54,962 bases of DNA, taken from NCBI RefSeq assembly GCF_029911635.1, contig NZ_JARYTI010000032.1:1-54962 (forward strand). Reading direction: 5' to 3'. Both the position numbers and the translations under genes were made by a program. A model generated the notes under the pieces. That model was not told where the DNA came from, did no database searches, and worked only from the letters and a program-made list of their open reading frames with translations. The stretch's first letter is position 1. Every line of letters starts with the position of its first letter. Source of the stretch: Sphingomonas sp. AR_OL41. Its GTDB lineage: Bacteria; Pseudomonadota; Alphaproteobacteria; Sphingomonadales; Sphingomonadaceae. Of the stretch, positions 25,215 through 34,772 are shown one piece after another.

Positions 25215-26162
25215 GTGCTACTGCAATCCCGGCTGGTTGAGAGGTTTCTTTCCCTTGTCGGCAGTTCGAAGGGTCTGGCAGCCGAGCAGCGCATCGCCAT
25301 ATGCGGCACGCACCGAAGCGGTACGACGCTGCTTGGTTCGCTGCTCGCCGCCGATCCCGGCAGTCGACAGATCTTCGAGCCCTTCAATCCCGTCTTTGGC
25401 ATCGCGGATGCGACACGCAGTTTTGTCGCCGGTGATTGGCCAGGTAACGACTGGCAGGGCGTGATCGATCGATTTCTCGCGGCCGACGGCGTGCAATTCC
25501 GGACGCCGTCGGACGACCCGCGGCGGTTCATGCGCTGGCTCAAGGGCACGCGCCTGGCGCGCGAATATGCCGCAGCCAGGCTGCTGCATCCAACCCGGCT
25601 GGTGATCAAGACGCCGTTCCTGTCTCTGTCCAGCCAGTATCTGATCGAGTGCCACGGCATATCGGTGGTGTTTACCGTCAAGCATCCGGCATCATTCTTC
25701 GTATCGCTGCGTCGCGTCGGATGGCACGACGCGTTGCCGCTCGACGATCTGGTTGCGCAAGGCGTTATCGACGCGACCGCGCGTCGCGCCGCGCAAACGC
25801 CGGCGGCGCGCGCCGCCTTGTTCTGGCAGACGATCAACGGCCATGCGCTCGCGACACATCGTCGGTTTCCCGACGCGGCGACTATCTGGTCGCACGAGCG
25901 TTTCTGCCGTACCGCCGATGACGAAATGCTGCGGCTGACCGACGCGCTACATATCCCCTACACGCCGAAGATGCGCCTGGCCGTCTCCCAGGCAACCCAC
26001 GGAACGATCGTCAGACCGGCTGCCGGTACGATCCACGCATTGGTGCGCGATTCTGCAGCAATGATCGATGACTGGCGCGATCAGATCTCGCGCGAGGACG
26101 AGGATGAGCTGCGTAGCCGGTGCGGCAGCCTGTACGGCGAACTGGTCGGTGAAGACTGGTAG
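25215..26162 (+). CDS. Sulfotransferase-family protein
   Basis: A 315-residue protein with the sulfotransferase PAPS-binding loop near the N-terminus (ICGTHRSGTTLLGSLLA, residues 29-45) and the second, 3'-phosphate-binding stretch (VVFTVKHPASFFVSLRRVGW). The likely start is a GTG at 25215 preceded by GGGGGG; an ATG 4 bp upstream opens only a nine-codon frame (MSATAIPAG). The family transfers sulfate from PAPS to carbohydrates, peptides or lipids. No sugar or capsule genes are adjacent, so the acceptor is unknown. It stands alone beside an integrase remnant, which suggests acquisition by transfer. Confidence 0.85.
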   Translation: MLLQSRLVERFLSLVGSSKGLAAEQRIAICGTHRSGTTLLGSLLAADPGSRQIFEPFNPVFGIADATRSFVAGDWPGNDWQGVIDRFLAADGVQFRTPSDDPRRFMRWLKGTRLAREYAAARLLHPTRLVIKTPFLSLSSQYLIECHGISVVFTVKHPASFFVSLRRVGWHDALPLDDLVAQGVIDATARRAAQTPAARAALFWQTINGHALATHRRFPDAATIWSHERFCRTADDEMLRLTDALHIPYTPKMRLAVSQATHGTIVRPAAGTIHALVRDSAAMIDDWRDQISREDEDELRSRCGSLYGELVGEDW

Positions 26163-26237
26163 CATATTCGCCGCGATAGCGCGGCCGGCGCCCGGCGCCT
26201 GCCGCCGACCGGCATAGTAGGCTCAGCCGCAAGACGG

Positions 26238-26777
26238 CTATTTCGCAGCCGCTACCGCCGCCGCGAACTGCGCCGCTGTCATGCCGATGATGATCTCACC
26301 GCCCGCACCGATGCCGAACGCGGCAATGGGAAGACGAGCGCTCCCGGTGGGTGTCATGACGACGACGAACTGGTCCTCGACCGTCTTGACGTTGCCGACC
26401 ACGGCGCTGCCGCCTACCCCGTGAACCGGCGCCCCGGCTATCAGCTTGAGCTTGAGCGCTGCCGCGGCATCGGTCGCGGCCTGAACCGCGGCGGCATCGA
26501 GCTGTGCCCTGGTCATCGCGATCATCGCGCCCTTGGGGCCGCTTCCGAACGCCTTTGCCGGGAGCGACACCTTGTGCGTACCGGTCGACACCACGATCAC
26601 ATCGCCGGCGACCGTGTCCACCGTGCCGACATCGCCGCCCGCTGAGTCGTAAATCATCATGCCGGGCGCGATGGCCGGCACCCCCGTCGCGGTCGCGGGG
26701 GCGCCCGCCACCTGGGCAAGTAACGCGCCCGGGGTCGAGAGCGCGGCGAGAAGTAGAGCAGAGGCTGCAAGTCGCAT
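26238..26777 (-). CDS. Secreted protein with two PRC-barrel-like repeats
   Basis: A 179-residue protein with a signal peptide (MRLAASALLLAALSTPGALLAQ) and a GGAGAGA ribosome site that fixes the start at 26777. The mature part is two copies of one unit: GMMIYDSAGGDVGTVDTVAG...VSLPAKAFG...MTRAQLDAAAV and GAPVHGVGGSAVVGNVKTVED...ARLPIAAFG...MTAAQFAAAV. Each unit resembles a small PRC-barrel-like beta domain ('V.D..G..VG.V..V') followed by a short helix. I recognise no named family beyond that. It is a single-gene unit convergent with the sulfotransferase. Confidence 0.75.
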   Translation of the reverse strand: MRLAASALLLAALSTPGALLAQVAGAPATATGVPAIAPGMMIYDSAGGDVGTVDTVAGDVIVVSTGTHKVSLPAKAFGSGPKGAMIAMTRAQLDAAAVQAATDAAAALKLKLIAGAPVHGVGGSAVVGNVKTVEDQFVVVMTPTGSARLPIAAFGIGAGGEIIIGMTAAQFAAAVAAAK

Positions 26778-26985
26778 GTTTATCTCTCCGTTGGTTATCG
26801 CAGCCGAGGTGGTCGCTGCGTTTCCATCAAGTCGAATTGTGCGATGAATCATCCGATTCAAGAGGGTTGGCGTTCAGTTGCGTGCCAAAAGCGATAATCG
26901 GCGCGCACCCTCAACAACGCACGGAACGGCACTTCGGGCCAACCAGGCGGCCGCAATGCGCGGCGCGGCTTCGAAGCACCAGCCG

Positions 26986-28203
26986 TCACATCTCGGCGCT
27001 CAGCGGTGTCCTGGCCCGCTCGAACCGATAATCGGGAAGCGGCAGGTCATCGCGAAACTCGCCGCTCACCATGCGTTCTGCCACTGCCGGTATCGCGAGC
27101 AAGCGGGTCGCATGGTTGCGGAACCAGACACCCAGGCTTGTCCGGGGCGCGAAGAACCTTGCGAACCTGTTTGCGGCCTGCTGCTTCGCACTGACGAATC
27201 CGCGCAGGCGTGCCTCGTATTGCGCGAAGGCCAGCCGGTGCGCGCCCTCGCTGGCAGCCAGTTCGCCAGCCAGTACATAAGCCTCGAGCATGCCAAGGCC
27301 CGCACCTTCCCCCGCGAGCAACGATACCGCGGCTGCAGCATCGCCGATCAAGGCGACCCGGCCGGTCGACCATGCAGGCATCCGAATCTGGCGGACGCGG
27401 TCGAAATAGATGTCGTCGATGGCCGCGAGACACTCGGCGATGCCGGGCCATTCCCAACCCATTCCCCAAAAGGCCTGCATGAGCGCTCGCTTGCGCTCCT
27501 CGGCGGTCTGCGGCTCGGCGCCGACCATCCAGCGGTCCGCGAACACGAAGAGGAACATCGTGCGGTTGCCGCGCTCGGTAAAGCGCGAGATCTGCCGGCC
27601 GGGTTCCGCATGGCTGACATAGACGAGGTCGTCGCGCGGCGCGTAGCCAAACACGTCGAACGCGGCGACATGATAGCCCAGGTCGTGGGCAAACTGCTGC
27701 TCTTCACCGAAAGCGAGCGCGCGAACGTTCGAGTGCAGGCCATCGGCGCCGACCACCAGGTCAAAGTCACTTTCCTCGCCATTTGAAAGGCCGACGCGCA
27801 CCCCGGTGCGATGTTCATCGAGCGACACGATGGTCGTGCCGAAGAGCGCTTCGACCTCACCATCAAGGGCCTGATAAAGCGCCGCGGCGAGGTCGCCGCG
27901 TGGCAGGCTGGTGAAGCGCCCATCGCTCACGCGACGAAAGACGTCGACGCCAAACCCGCCAACCTCTTCGCTGCGGCCGTTTACAAACCGGACCTCTTCC
28001 ACCGCATATCCGGCATCACGAATGGCCGGGAGGATGCGCATGCGCTGCGCGATCGTGTAGCCATGACCCCAGAAGTCGATCACATATCCACGGGTGCGCA
28101 ACTGCGCCGCCTGCTCGATCAGGGTCGGGCGATGACCGGCCTGCCTCAGCCAATAGGCCAGTGTCGGTCCGGCGACGCCGACGCCGCTGATCGCGATTTT
28201 CAT
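26986..28203 (-). CDS. FAD-dependent monooxygenase (PHBH-type fold)
   Basis: A 405-residue flavoprotein. The N-terminal dinucleotide-binding motif is MKIAISGVGVAGPTLAYWLRQAG, the middle 'DG' motif is DLVVGADGLHSNVR, and the FAD-ribityl motif is VALIGDAAAAVSLLAGEGAGLGMLEAYVLAGEL. These are the three signatures of class A flavin monooxygenases, which hydroxylate aromatics or polyketides or inactivate drugs such as tetracycline or rifampicin. The start at 28203 fits the family; an ATG at 28218 adds five residues, and neither has a good ribosome site. The substrate is unknown. It diverges from the Crp/Fnr gene, and the palindrome at 28277-28290 lies between them. Confidence 0.9.
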   Translation of the reverse strand: MKIAISGVGVAGPTLAYWLRQAGHRPTLIEQAAQLRTRGYVIDFWGHGYTIAQRMRILPAIRDAGYAVEEVRFVNGRSEEVGGFGVDVFRRVSDGRFTSLPRGDLAAALYQALDGEVEALFGTTIVSLDEHRTGVRVGLSNGEESDFDLVVGADGLHSNVRALAFGEEQQFAHDLGYHVAAFDVFGYAPRDDLVYVSHAEPGRQISRFTERGNRTMFLFVFADRWMVGAEPQTAEERKRALMQAFWGMGWEWPGIAECLAAIDDIYFDRVRQIRMPAWSTGRVALIGDAAAAVSLLAGEGAGLGMLEAYVLAGELAASEGAHRLAFAQYEARLRGFVSAKQQAANRFARFFAPRTSLGVWFRNHATRLLAIPAVAERMVSGEFRDDLPLPDYRFERARTPLSAEM

Positions 28204-28276
28204 CGAAACATCTGTCATTTGCGCTGTGAGGCTAGAACCTAACGACCCGGCCATCCGAGCCGAAATCCAGCCCAAG

Positions 28277-28290
28277 GGAACATTTGTACC
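28277..28290. promoter_or_regulatory. Palindrome GGAAC-ATTT-GTACC (site 1 of 3)
   Basis: This is an inverted repeat with one mismatch in the right arm. The same pattern recurs perfectly at 29575-29588 and with one mismatch at 49381-49394. It lies between the monooxygenase and Crp/Fnr genes, 29 bp before the Crp/Fnr ATG, where an autoregulatory site would be expected. Confidence 0.5.
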
Positions 28291-28319
28291 ATAAAGGCGC
28301 GTTGGGTTATGCGGGTGCC

Positions 28320-29063
28320 ATGCCTGTCCTTGCCCCGCCCGACTGGATTGCCTGCGCGCAATGCCGCCACCGTGACGGCGTCGGGTTCGTCGGCCATGAC
28401 GATGATGACGCGGCCTTCATGACCGCATTCAAGCTCGGCCGCGGAACGCTGCAGGCTGGCGCCAATATCGAAGGCGATGCCGGTCAGCCCATCCTGCTGA
28501 CGCTCTACTCGGGGTGGGCGCTTCGGCTGCGGCAAGGCGCTGCGACGGGAGCCGCAATCCTCGGCATTGCGCTGCCAGGTGATCTCATCGGCCTCGAGAC
28601 CGTGTTCATCGGGCGTGGCGCGCTGCGCTTGCAGGCGCTGACCGACATCACCTATTGCCAGTTCGACCCGGCGCGATGGCGCGAACTGCTCGACCGGCCG
28701 GCGCTCGCGGAGCGCGTCTTGCGTGCCCAGGCACTGGCGCGTCGTGAAGCCGAAGAGCGCCAGGTCGCGGCGACGACGCTCAGCGCGACAGGAAATCTAT
28801 GCCACTTCGTTCTGACGCTCCATGATGCGCTGCGCCGACGCAAGCTCGCTCGAGACGATTCCTTTCATCTCCCGCTCAACCGCAAGCAGCTTGCCGGCGC
28901 GCTCGGTCTCACTGCGCTCCACTTGCGCCGGGTCCTTGCAAACCTGCGCGAAACCGGTGTGCTCGAATTGAGCGACGGACGCGCGACGCTGCATGATCTG
29001 TCCCGCTTGCGGCGGCTCGCCGGCAATCCGCAATTTGAGCAGGACGCACTACCGCTGATCTGA
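28320..29063 (+). CDS. Crp/Fnr-family transcriptional regulator
   Basis: A 247-residue regulator from the ATG at 28320; a TTG at 28284 with AAGGGA upstream would add 12 residues but overlaps the palindrome. The N-terminus has Cys-containing MPVLAPPDWIACAQCRHRDG. A cyclic-nucleotide-binding-like beta roll follows (AGANIEGDAGQPILLTLYSGWALRL... GIALPGDLIGLE). The C-terminal winged helix is LPLNRKQLAGALGLTALHLRRVLANLRETGVLEL. The recognition helix (TALHLRRVLANLR) lacks the FNR-type E-x-x-S-R, so it should read a site other than TTGAT-N4-ATCAA. The GGAAC-N4-GTTCC palindromes are candidates. An effector cannot be assigned; the CxxC pair could in principle be redox-active. Confidence 0.88.
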   Translation: MPVLAPPDWIACAQCRHRDGVGFVGHDDDDAAFMTAFKLGRGTLQAGANIEGDAGQPILLTLYSGWALRLRQGAATGAAILGIALPGDLIGLETVFIGRGALRLQALTDITYCQFDPARWRELLDRPALAERVLRAQALARREAEERQVAATTLSATGNLCHFVLTLHDALRRRKLARDDSFHLPLNRKQLAGALGLTALHLRRVLANLRETGVLELSDGRATLHDLSRLRRLAGNPQFEQDALPLI

Positions 29064-29146
29064 CGGTCGGGATGTCCGGACGTGTCAATATAACTGAAGG
29101 CCGGCCAGGCGCGGCCGGGGGAGACCGCGCCCGGTACGCCTCGCCG

Positions 29147-29479
29147 TCAGCGGCGATGCCAGCGCGTCTGGCGATCATGCCGTTGAACCACGATCGCGTT
29201 GCTCAAGGCGTTAAAGCGTCGGTCGAGGTCCTGCCGCTCCCAATTGGTCAGGCCGTTGCGGCGATAGCGCCACTCCAGGCGCTGGACATTGGCCAAACGC
29301 GTCCGCAGTCGCGAGGCCTCGGCGTTTGTCAGCGATCCGTTCCGGACGCCCATTGCGATGCGATCGTGCAGGTTGCGCTCGCGCTGGTTGACGGACTGTG
29401 CGACCGCGCCCGTCGCCCAGGGGCCGGCCAGGGCTATCATCGCGGCCGCCACGAGGGTGGTGGTGATCGATTTCATCAT
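29147..29479 (-). CDS. Small secreted protein, Arg-rich helical
   Basis: A 110-residue protein with a signal peptide (MMKSITTTLVAAAMIALAGPWATGAVAQ) and a GGAG ribosome site 5-8 nt before two tandem ATGs (29479/29476). The mature part is helical and rich in Arg and Asn (SVNQRERNLHDRIAMGVRNG, SLTNAEASRLRTRLANVQRL, GLTNWERQDLDRRFNALSN). Two 'G-S/L-T-x-x-E' helix starts recur, similar to small periplasmic proteins I have seen in sphingomonads, but I know no function. A perfect GGAAC-N4-GTTCC palindrome lies about 95 bp upstream, so it may belong to the regulon of the adjacent Crp/Fnr protein. Confidence 0.7.
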   Translation of the reverse strand: MMKSITTTLVAAAMIALAGPWATGAVAQSVNQRERNLHDRIAMGVRNGSLTNAEASRLRTRLANVQRLEWRYRRNGLTNWERQDLDRRFNALSNAIVVQRHDRQTRWHRR

Positions 29480-29573
29480 TTCTGCTCCAACAGCGACGCC
29501 GGATTTGGCGACCCCTTTGGTATGTCCGGTCGGCCATGATCGTTCCCGGCTCATCAGTCGCACGCTGATCCAA

Positions 29574-29589
29574 AGGAACTTTTGTTCCT
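29574..29589. promoter_or_regulatory. Perfect palindrome AGGAAC-TTTT-GTTCCT (site 2 of 3)
   Basis: This perfect 6-bp inverted repeat with a 4-bp spacer is upstream of the small secreted protein gene (start 29479). It shares its core with sites at 28277-28290 and 49381-49394. The geometry (5-bp core arms, 4-bp spacer) is that of Crp/Fnr-type sites, and a Crp/Fnr gene ends 510 bp away. Confidence 0.6.
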
Positions 29590-29723
29590 AATTGCGGATT
29601 TTTCCCGAAAGTCGTCGAGCGCGAACCAATTTCGCTGTCCCCGCCGATCGCGGGCGACATCCTCACAGCCGACTCTATCCGCCCCAAATGCCTGAACCAG
29701 CGCGGTCGATCGCCCGGCGAGTG

Positions 29724-30116
29724 TCAGCCGTGCGATTCGAACGCAGCGAGGATCGGGCATGGACCAACTCCGGGTGCGTCGCACGCACGGGCAAGGCGCT
29801 GAAGCGCGGTGCGCGCCTTCTGCAGATCTGCAATCTTTCGGTCGAGTGCCGCCAGTCGCTCATACGCAAGTCGCTTGGCGCGGGCACGATCCTGGGTTGC
29901 ATCGTGCGAGAGCAGCTGGCCGATCTCGTCGAGCGTGAAGCCGGCGGCCTGAGCGGCGCGAATGAAGAGCAGGCGCCTGATATCTTCCGTGCCGTAGCGA
30001 CCGATCCCGCCCGCCCGGCTGGGCGTGGCGAGCAGGCCCCGACACTGGTATAAGCGCACGGTCTCGACACCGACGCCGCCGTGCCGCGCCAGGCCGGCGA
30101 TCGAAATCCTGATCAT
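29724..30116 (-). CDS. MerR-family regulator (mercury-type subgroup, one Cys missing)
   Basis: A 130-residue regulator with the MerR winged helix (ISIAGLARHGGVGVETVRLYQCRGLLATP), the following RYGTEDIRRLLFIRAAQAAGFTLDEIGQLL and a long dimerisation helix. The metal-loop end RACDAPGVGPCPILAAF matches the MerR Cys117/Cys126 loop, but the position of Cys82 reads TQDRARA, with Asp or Gln instead of Cys. Mercury regulators need all three Cys, so a different metal or signal is likely. No mer genes are nearby; the next gene upstream is an APC-like membrane protein on the same strand. Confidence 0.85.
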   Translation of the reverse strand: MIRISIAGLARHGGVGVETVRLYQCRGLLATPSRAGGIGRYGTEDIRRLLFIRAAQAAGFTLDEIGQLLSHDATQDRARAKRLAYERLAALDRKIADLQKARTALQRLARACDAPGVGPCPILAAFESHG

Positions 30117-30317
30117 GATAGGGTTTGATCCTGTACCATGGTCCGCAGATTAGATGGGCTAATCCGTTGATTCACCAAGAACGCTCCGTTTCCGACACGA
30201 TGCCCACCCGCGTCGCGCCTTCGCGGATCGGCCTCGCTTTGACCGACGTGCCGATCGGTCCGCTGAGGTGCGAGCGGTGACGATCGACATGCGGCAGCGC
30301 CCTCAGGCGATGAACGA

Positions 30318-31532
30318 TCAACCTTCCGCGGGCGCGCCGACGGCAGTGGCAACCAGGCAGACGATTCCTATTACCGATGCCCCGGTCCGCATCATCCAGC
30401 CGCCCTCGCCGGTGCGCCATGAGACGAGCAGCGCCAGCCCGCATTGCATCGCATAGAAGAGCGCGAAGGCGCGCGAGGATACCGCAACGACCTGGAACGG
30501 ATCGGTAAGCCAGACGACAGCGATTGCCAGAGCGCTGGCGATCGCGAACGCCGCCGGCACGCTCAACCGGCGCCGCGAAACCTCATTCATCAGTCCGCCC
30601 GATCCGATCGAGTCGGCGACTGCAGCACTCAGCTGGCTTGATACCGCTCCGATCAGCACGAAAATGCCAAGCGGTGCCGCCACCGACCGCATGATGTCGA
30701 GAATGCCCGCAACCCCCTCCGCCCTGGCTGCGGCGCCGAGAAAGGGCGTCAGTAACGCAAGAAACGCAAGGTAGATCACGGTTGCGATCCATTGCGCATG
30801 CCGCATGGTGCGCACGCGAACCATCTGGCCATAGGCGTGGCCCAGATAGCGCGAGGTCTCGAAGCCCTGCACCGTGATCAGCAGGCCGAGCAGCATCGGC
30901 ACGCTCTGCCATGAGACGCGGGCGGGCGGGACCGTCGCCGTCGTCCCGAGATGCATCAACCACCAGCACCCCAGGCCCGCAAGCAGGCCCGCGATGATCC
31001 CGATCTTGATCGATACGGTGCCGTGCGCGACATGCTCGACCCGTCTCAGACCGCCCCCGAAGGCGAGCGCCACCAGGATGGCGATGATCGCCGTGACGCC
31101 GATGTTGGACACGATCCGATGCCATTCCTGCGGCACCGCGAGCGGCTGCATCACGAACTCGGCCAGCAGCTTGAGATAATAGGCGACCGACACGGCATAG
31201 GCGCCTGCGAGCACCACTTGGGTGACCCGCGCTGCCCATACGACCGGATCATTGAAAGGCTTGTCCAGGAGGTGGTTCTCGACGTGAACGATGTTCCAGC
31301 GGATCACCGCGCCGACCGCATAGGCCAGCGCCAGCAACGCCGTCATTGCCCAGATCGCGGCGCCGCCGAACTCGCGCGCGAGCAACGGACCCGAGATCAG
31401 AAAGCCGCTGCCGATGATCGAGGCCAGCGGCGTGACGGTCGCGGCCCAGCTTTCCGAGCGGGCGAAGCGCCCGAAGCTCAAACCGCCGGCGACAAGAAGC
31501 GCGGCAAGCGCAGCGACGATCGTGATCAGCAA
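30318..31532 (-). CDS. APC-superfamily-like membrane transporter
   Basis: A 404-residue protein with about eleven to twelve hydrophobic helices. The first helices contain VTPLASIIGSGFLISGPLLAREFGG, resembling the 'IGSGIFxxxG' unwound helix 1 of amino-acid/polyamine/cation (LeuT-fold) carriers. The substrate cannot be read. The gene lies in a group of ion-handling genes (antiporter, DUF389, ClC) and has a Gln-Gly-Phe-Glu-Thr (QGFETSRYLGHAYG) stretch in the middle helix, typical of that superfamily's helix 6 region. It could be a metabolite or cation permease. Confidence 0.6.
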   Translation of the reverse strand: MLITIVAALAALLVAGGLSFGRFARSESWAATVTPLASIIGSGFLISGPLLAREFGGAAIWAMTALLALAYAVGAVIRWNIVHVENHLLDKPFNDPVVWAARVTQVVLAGAYAVSVAYYLKLLAEFVMQPLAVPQEWHRIVSNIGVTAIIAILVALAFGGGLRRVEHVAHGTVSIKIGIIAGLLAGLGCWWLMHLGTTATVPPARVSWQSVPMLLGLLITVQGFETSRYLGHAYGQMVRVRTMRHAQWIATVIYLAFLALLTPFLGAAARAEGVAGILDIMRSVAAPLGIFVLIGAVSSQLSAAVADSIGSGGLMNEVSRRRLSVPAAFAIASALAIAVVWLTDPFQVVAVSSRAFALFYAMQCGLALLVSWRTGEGGWMMRTGASVIGIVCLVATAVGAPAEG

Positions 31533-31590
31533 CTCGATTCCTTCCCGGACGCCGACGCGTCACTGGCCCTTGGGTCGTTCGGCCCCGGCG

Positions 31591-32880
<1,290 letters not shown>

Positions 32881-33037
32881 GGCGTCACCCGGCGCTGCCA
32901 GGTTTTGAACGCCGTATCTCTGGCGCGCCAACCCGGCGCGACAGACATGCGCCGTTCATATCGCGGCACGCGCTGCCCCGCTCCACAACGGCTTGTTCCG
33001 GGCGGTCGCGCCGGCATGGATCGTGATACCGTCGTGC

Positions 33038-34594
33038 TCACCCCGTATCTCCCGTCGTTACCGGCCGCAGTTCCAAGCTGTCACCGTTACCCGGTGCCGG
33101 CACCGTTGCCAGCCCCTGAGTCTTGAGCAGAGTCGCCACGGCGAGCGCACGGCGTTGCGCCAGTGTCGGGCGCGCGACCTCTTTTGTCGGCAATCCGGGG
33201 ACGGCAAGCGCCCGGATGTTCCAGCGTTGCGCCTGCCACGCCGATAGCAGCACGGCGTCCTTGGCGCTGGCATCGAGCGTGTCGGCACCGGTGGCGAAGG
33301 ATATGCGCGGAAATGGTCCGAGCGGCGGGATTATCTTGATGTCCCAATCGTCGAGCGCTGCTGCGATGCGTTGTTCCAGCGTGCGATAGGTCGTCATCGC
33401 GGCGCCAGGCAGGACCGCGGCGGTCGCCGTGACACGGTGGTGGTCGCGGTCGATCGTCACGGCATCGGGCGACACTCCGGCCGCGAGCGCGACCAGTCGG
33501 GATACCTCGGCGATCTCGGCGTTTTCGCTGGCTGCCGCGGCGCTCGTTTGCTGCAACTCCGCCCGTTGCGCGTCGATTGCACCCGCCCCGGCACCGAGCA
33601 ATACCTGATCCACCTGGAGCTTCACCGGCCGTTTCAGCTGTGCAGCGAGCGAGCGTTCTAGCGCCGCATTGCTCCGCGCCGCCGATCGCGGGGCGATGAC
33701 GACGGCGCGCACCGCGATCGGAGCAAGGTCGAAATCAATGTCGAGTTGGGTCACGCGGGACGTTGCGCCGAAGCGGTCCGACAGGAACGAGCGCACCTGT
33801 GTCGCGGTAACCGTCTCCGCCGCGATCCGGCGAAGCGAGAAGCCGAGCGGAATCGACATCGTGACGAACACCATCAGCAACACGACGGTCTGCGTCCAGC
33901 TTTGCTGTGTGGAGAGATAATGCCCAAACCCGTAGAAGCGCGCGACAACCGTCGCCGCCAGCGCGATGGTCATCAGATTGGTGATGAACAGCGCGAGGGC
34001 CCCGGCCAGGACCGGCAGGTTCCACGTCGCCAGCCCAAAACCGATCACCGCAAGCGGCGGCATCAGGGCGGTCGCGATGGCGACGCCGACGATCGTTTCG
34101 CCGCGCCCGCGGATGATCGCAAAGGTGCCGGCAAGCGCCGCAAATAATGCAACGAGCAGGTCGAACAGATTGGGACGCGTGCGCGCAAGAATTTCGGCGG
34201 TCGGTGCCTTGAGCGGCGATGCCAGCACGATCAGTGCGGTGAACGCCACTGCGACGATCATGCCGACCAGGAGCGCCGTCAGCGATCGCCGTGTCTCCAC
34301 AAAGTCGAACAACGCCAGGCTGAACCCCAGCCCCAGAATTGGACCCATCAGTGGCGAAATGAGCATGGCGCCGATCACTACCGCGGGTGATGACAGCAAC
34401 AGGCCGAGGACGGCGATACCGGCCGACATCATCGTCATGAACGCGAAGCGTGGCGACCAACCGCTTTCTTCGGTGATACGTGCGACGATGCACTCGTGAT
34501 CGAGCGGCGCGACGACGGCGCTTCGCCACCAGCGGTACAGGGACGTGCGCTGCCAGCGATACTGGCGCGAGGGATCTGCAGCTTCGGTCGACAT
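33038..34594 (-). CDS. DUF389 membrane protein with OmpA-like C-terminal domain
   Basis: A 518-residue protein; an AAGGGAG ribosome site supports the ATG at 34594. Residues about 60-270 form the six-helix DUF389 domain (SPAVVIGAMLISPLMGPILGLG, GETIVGVAIATALMPPLAVIG are diagnostic). A cytoplasmic or periplasmic region of about 160 residues follows. The last 88 residues (from 431: ISFATGADTLDASAKDAVLL ... AQRRALAVATLLKTQGL) look like an OmpA/MotB peptidoglycan-binding fold, with the 'F..G...L...' start and 'R A..V..LL...G' helix. Such an extension on DUF389 is unusual to my knowledge. The function of DUF389 is unknown. Confidence 0.8.
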   Translation of the reverse strand: MSTEAADPSRQYRWQRTSLYRWWRSAVVAPLDHECIVARITEESGWSPRFAFMTMMSAGIAVLGLLLSSPAVVIGAMLISPLMGPILGLGFSLALFDFVETRRSLTALLVGMIVAVAFTALIVLASPLKAPTAEILARTRPNLFDLLVALFAALAGTFAIIRGRGETIVGVAIATALMPPLAVIGFGLATWNLPVLAGALALFITNLMTIALAATVVARFYGFGHYLSTQQSWTQTVVLLMVFVTMSIPLGFSLRRIAAETVTATQVRSFLSDRFGATSRVTQLDIDFDLAPIAVRAVVIAPRSAARSNAALERSLAAQLKRPVKLQVDQVLLGAGAGAIDAQRAELQQTSAAAASENAEIAEVSRLVALAAGVSPDAVTIDRDHHRVTATAAVLPGAAMTTYRTLEQRIAAALDDWDIKIIPPLGPFPRISFATGADTLDASAKDAVLLSAWQAQRWNIRALAVPGLPTKEVARPTLAQRRALAVATLLKTQGLATVPAPGNGDSLELRPVTTGDTG

Positions 34595-34772
34595 CGGTAC
34601 TCCCTTGCTGCCTGAACTGATCATCGTTCTTAAATGTCCCGGGAATGGATAGGCAAATCTCGATCCTGTCGGGCAAGCGAAACCTCGATGGGCCGCGTGA
34701 GATCCGTGCGTTCTTGAGCAATCGCGGTCTTCATAGTGGCATCCGGGCGGCAGGCCGGTTAGGTCGCTGCGC

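Noticed and set aside
25211..25240. ATG-started nine-codon frame before the sulfotransferase
   Set aside because: Could be a leader peptide, but nothing beyond the overlap with the GTG start supports it.
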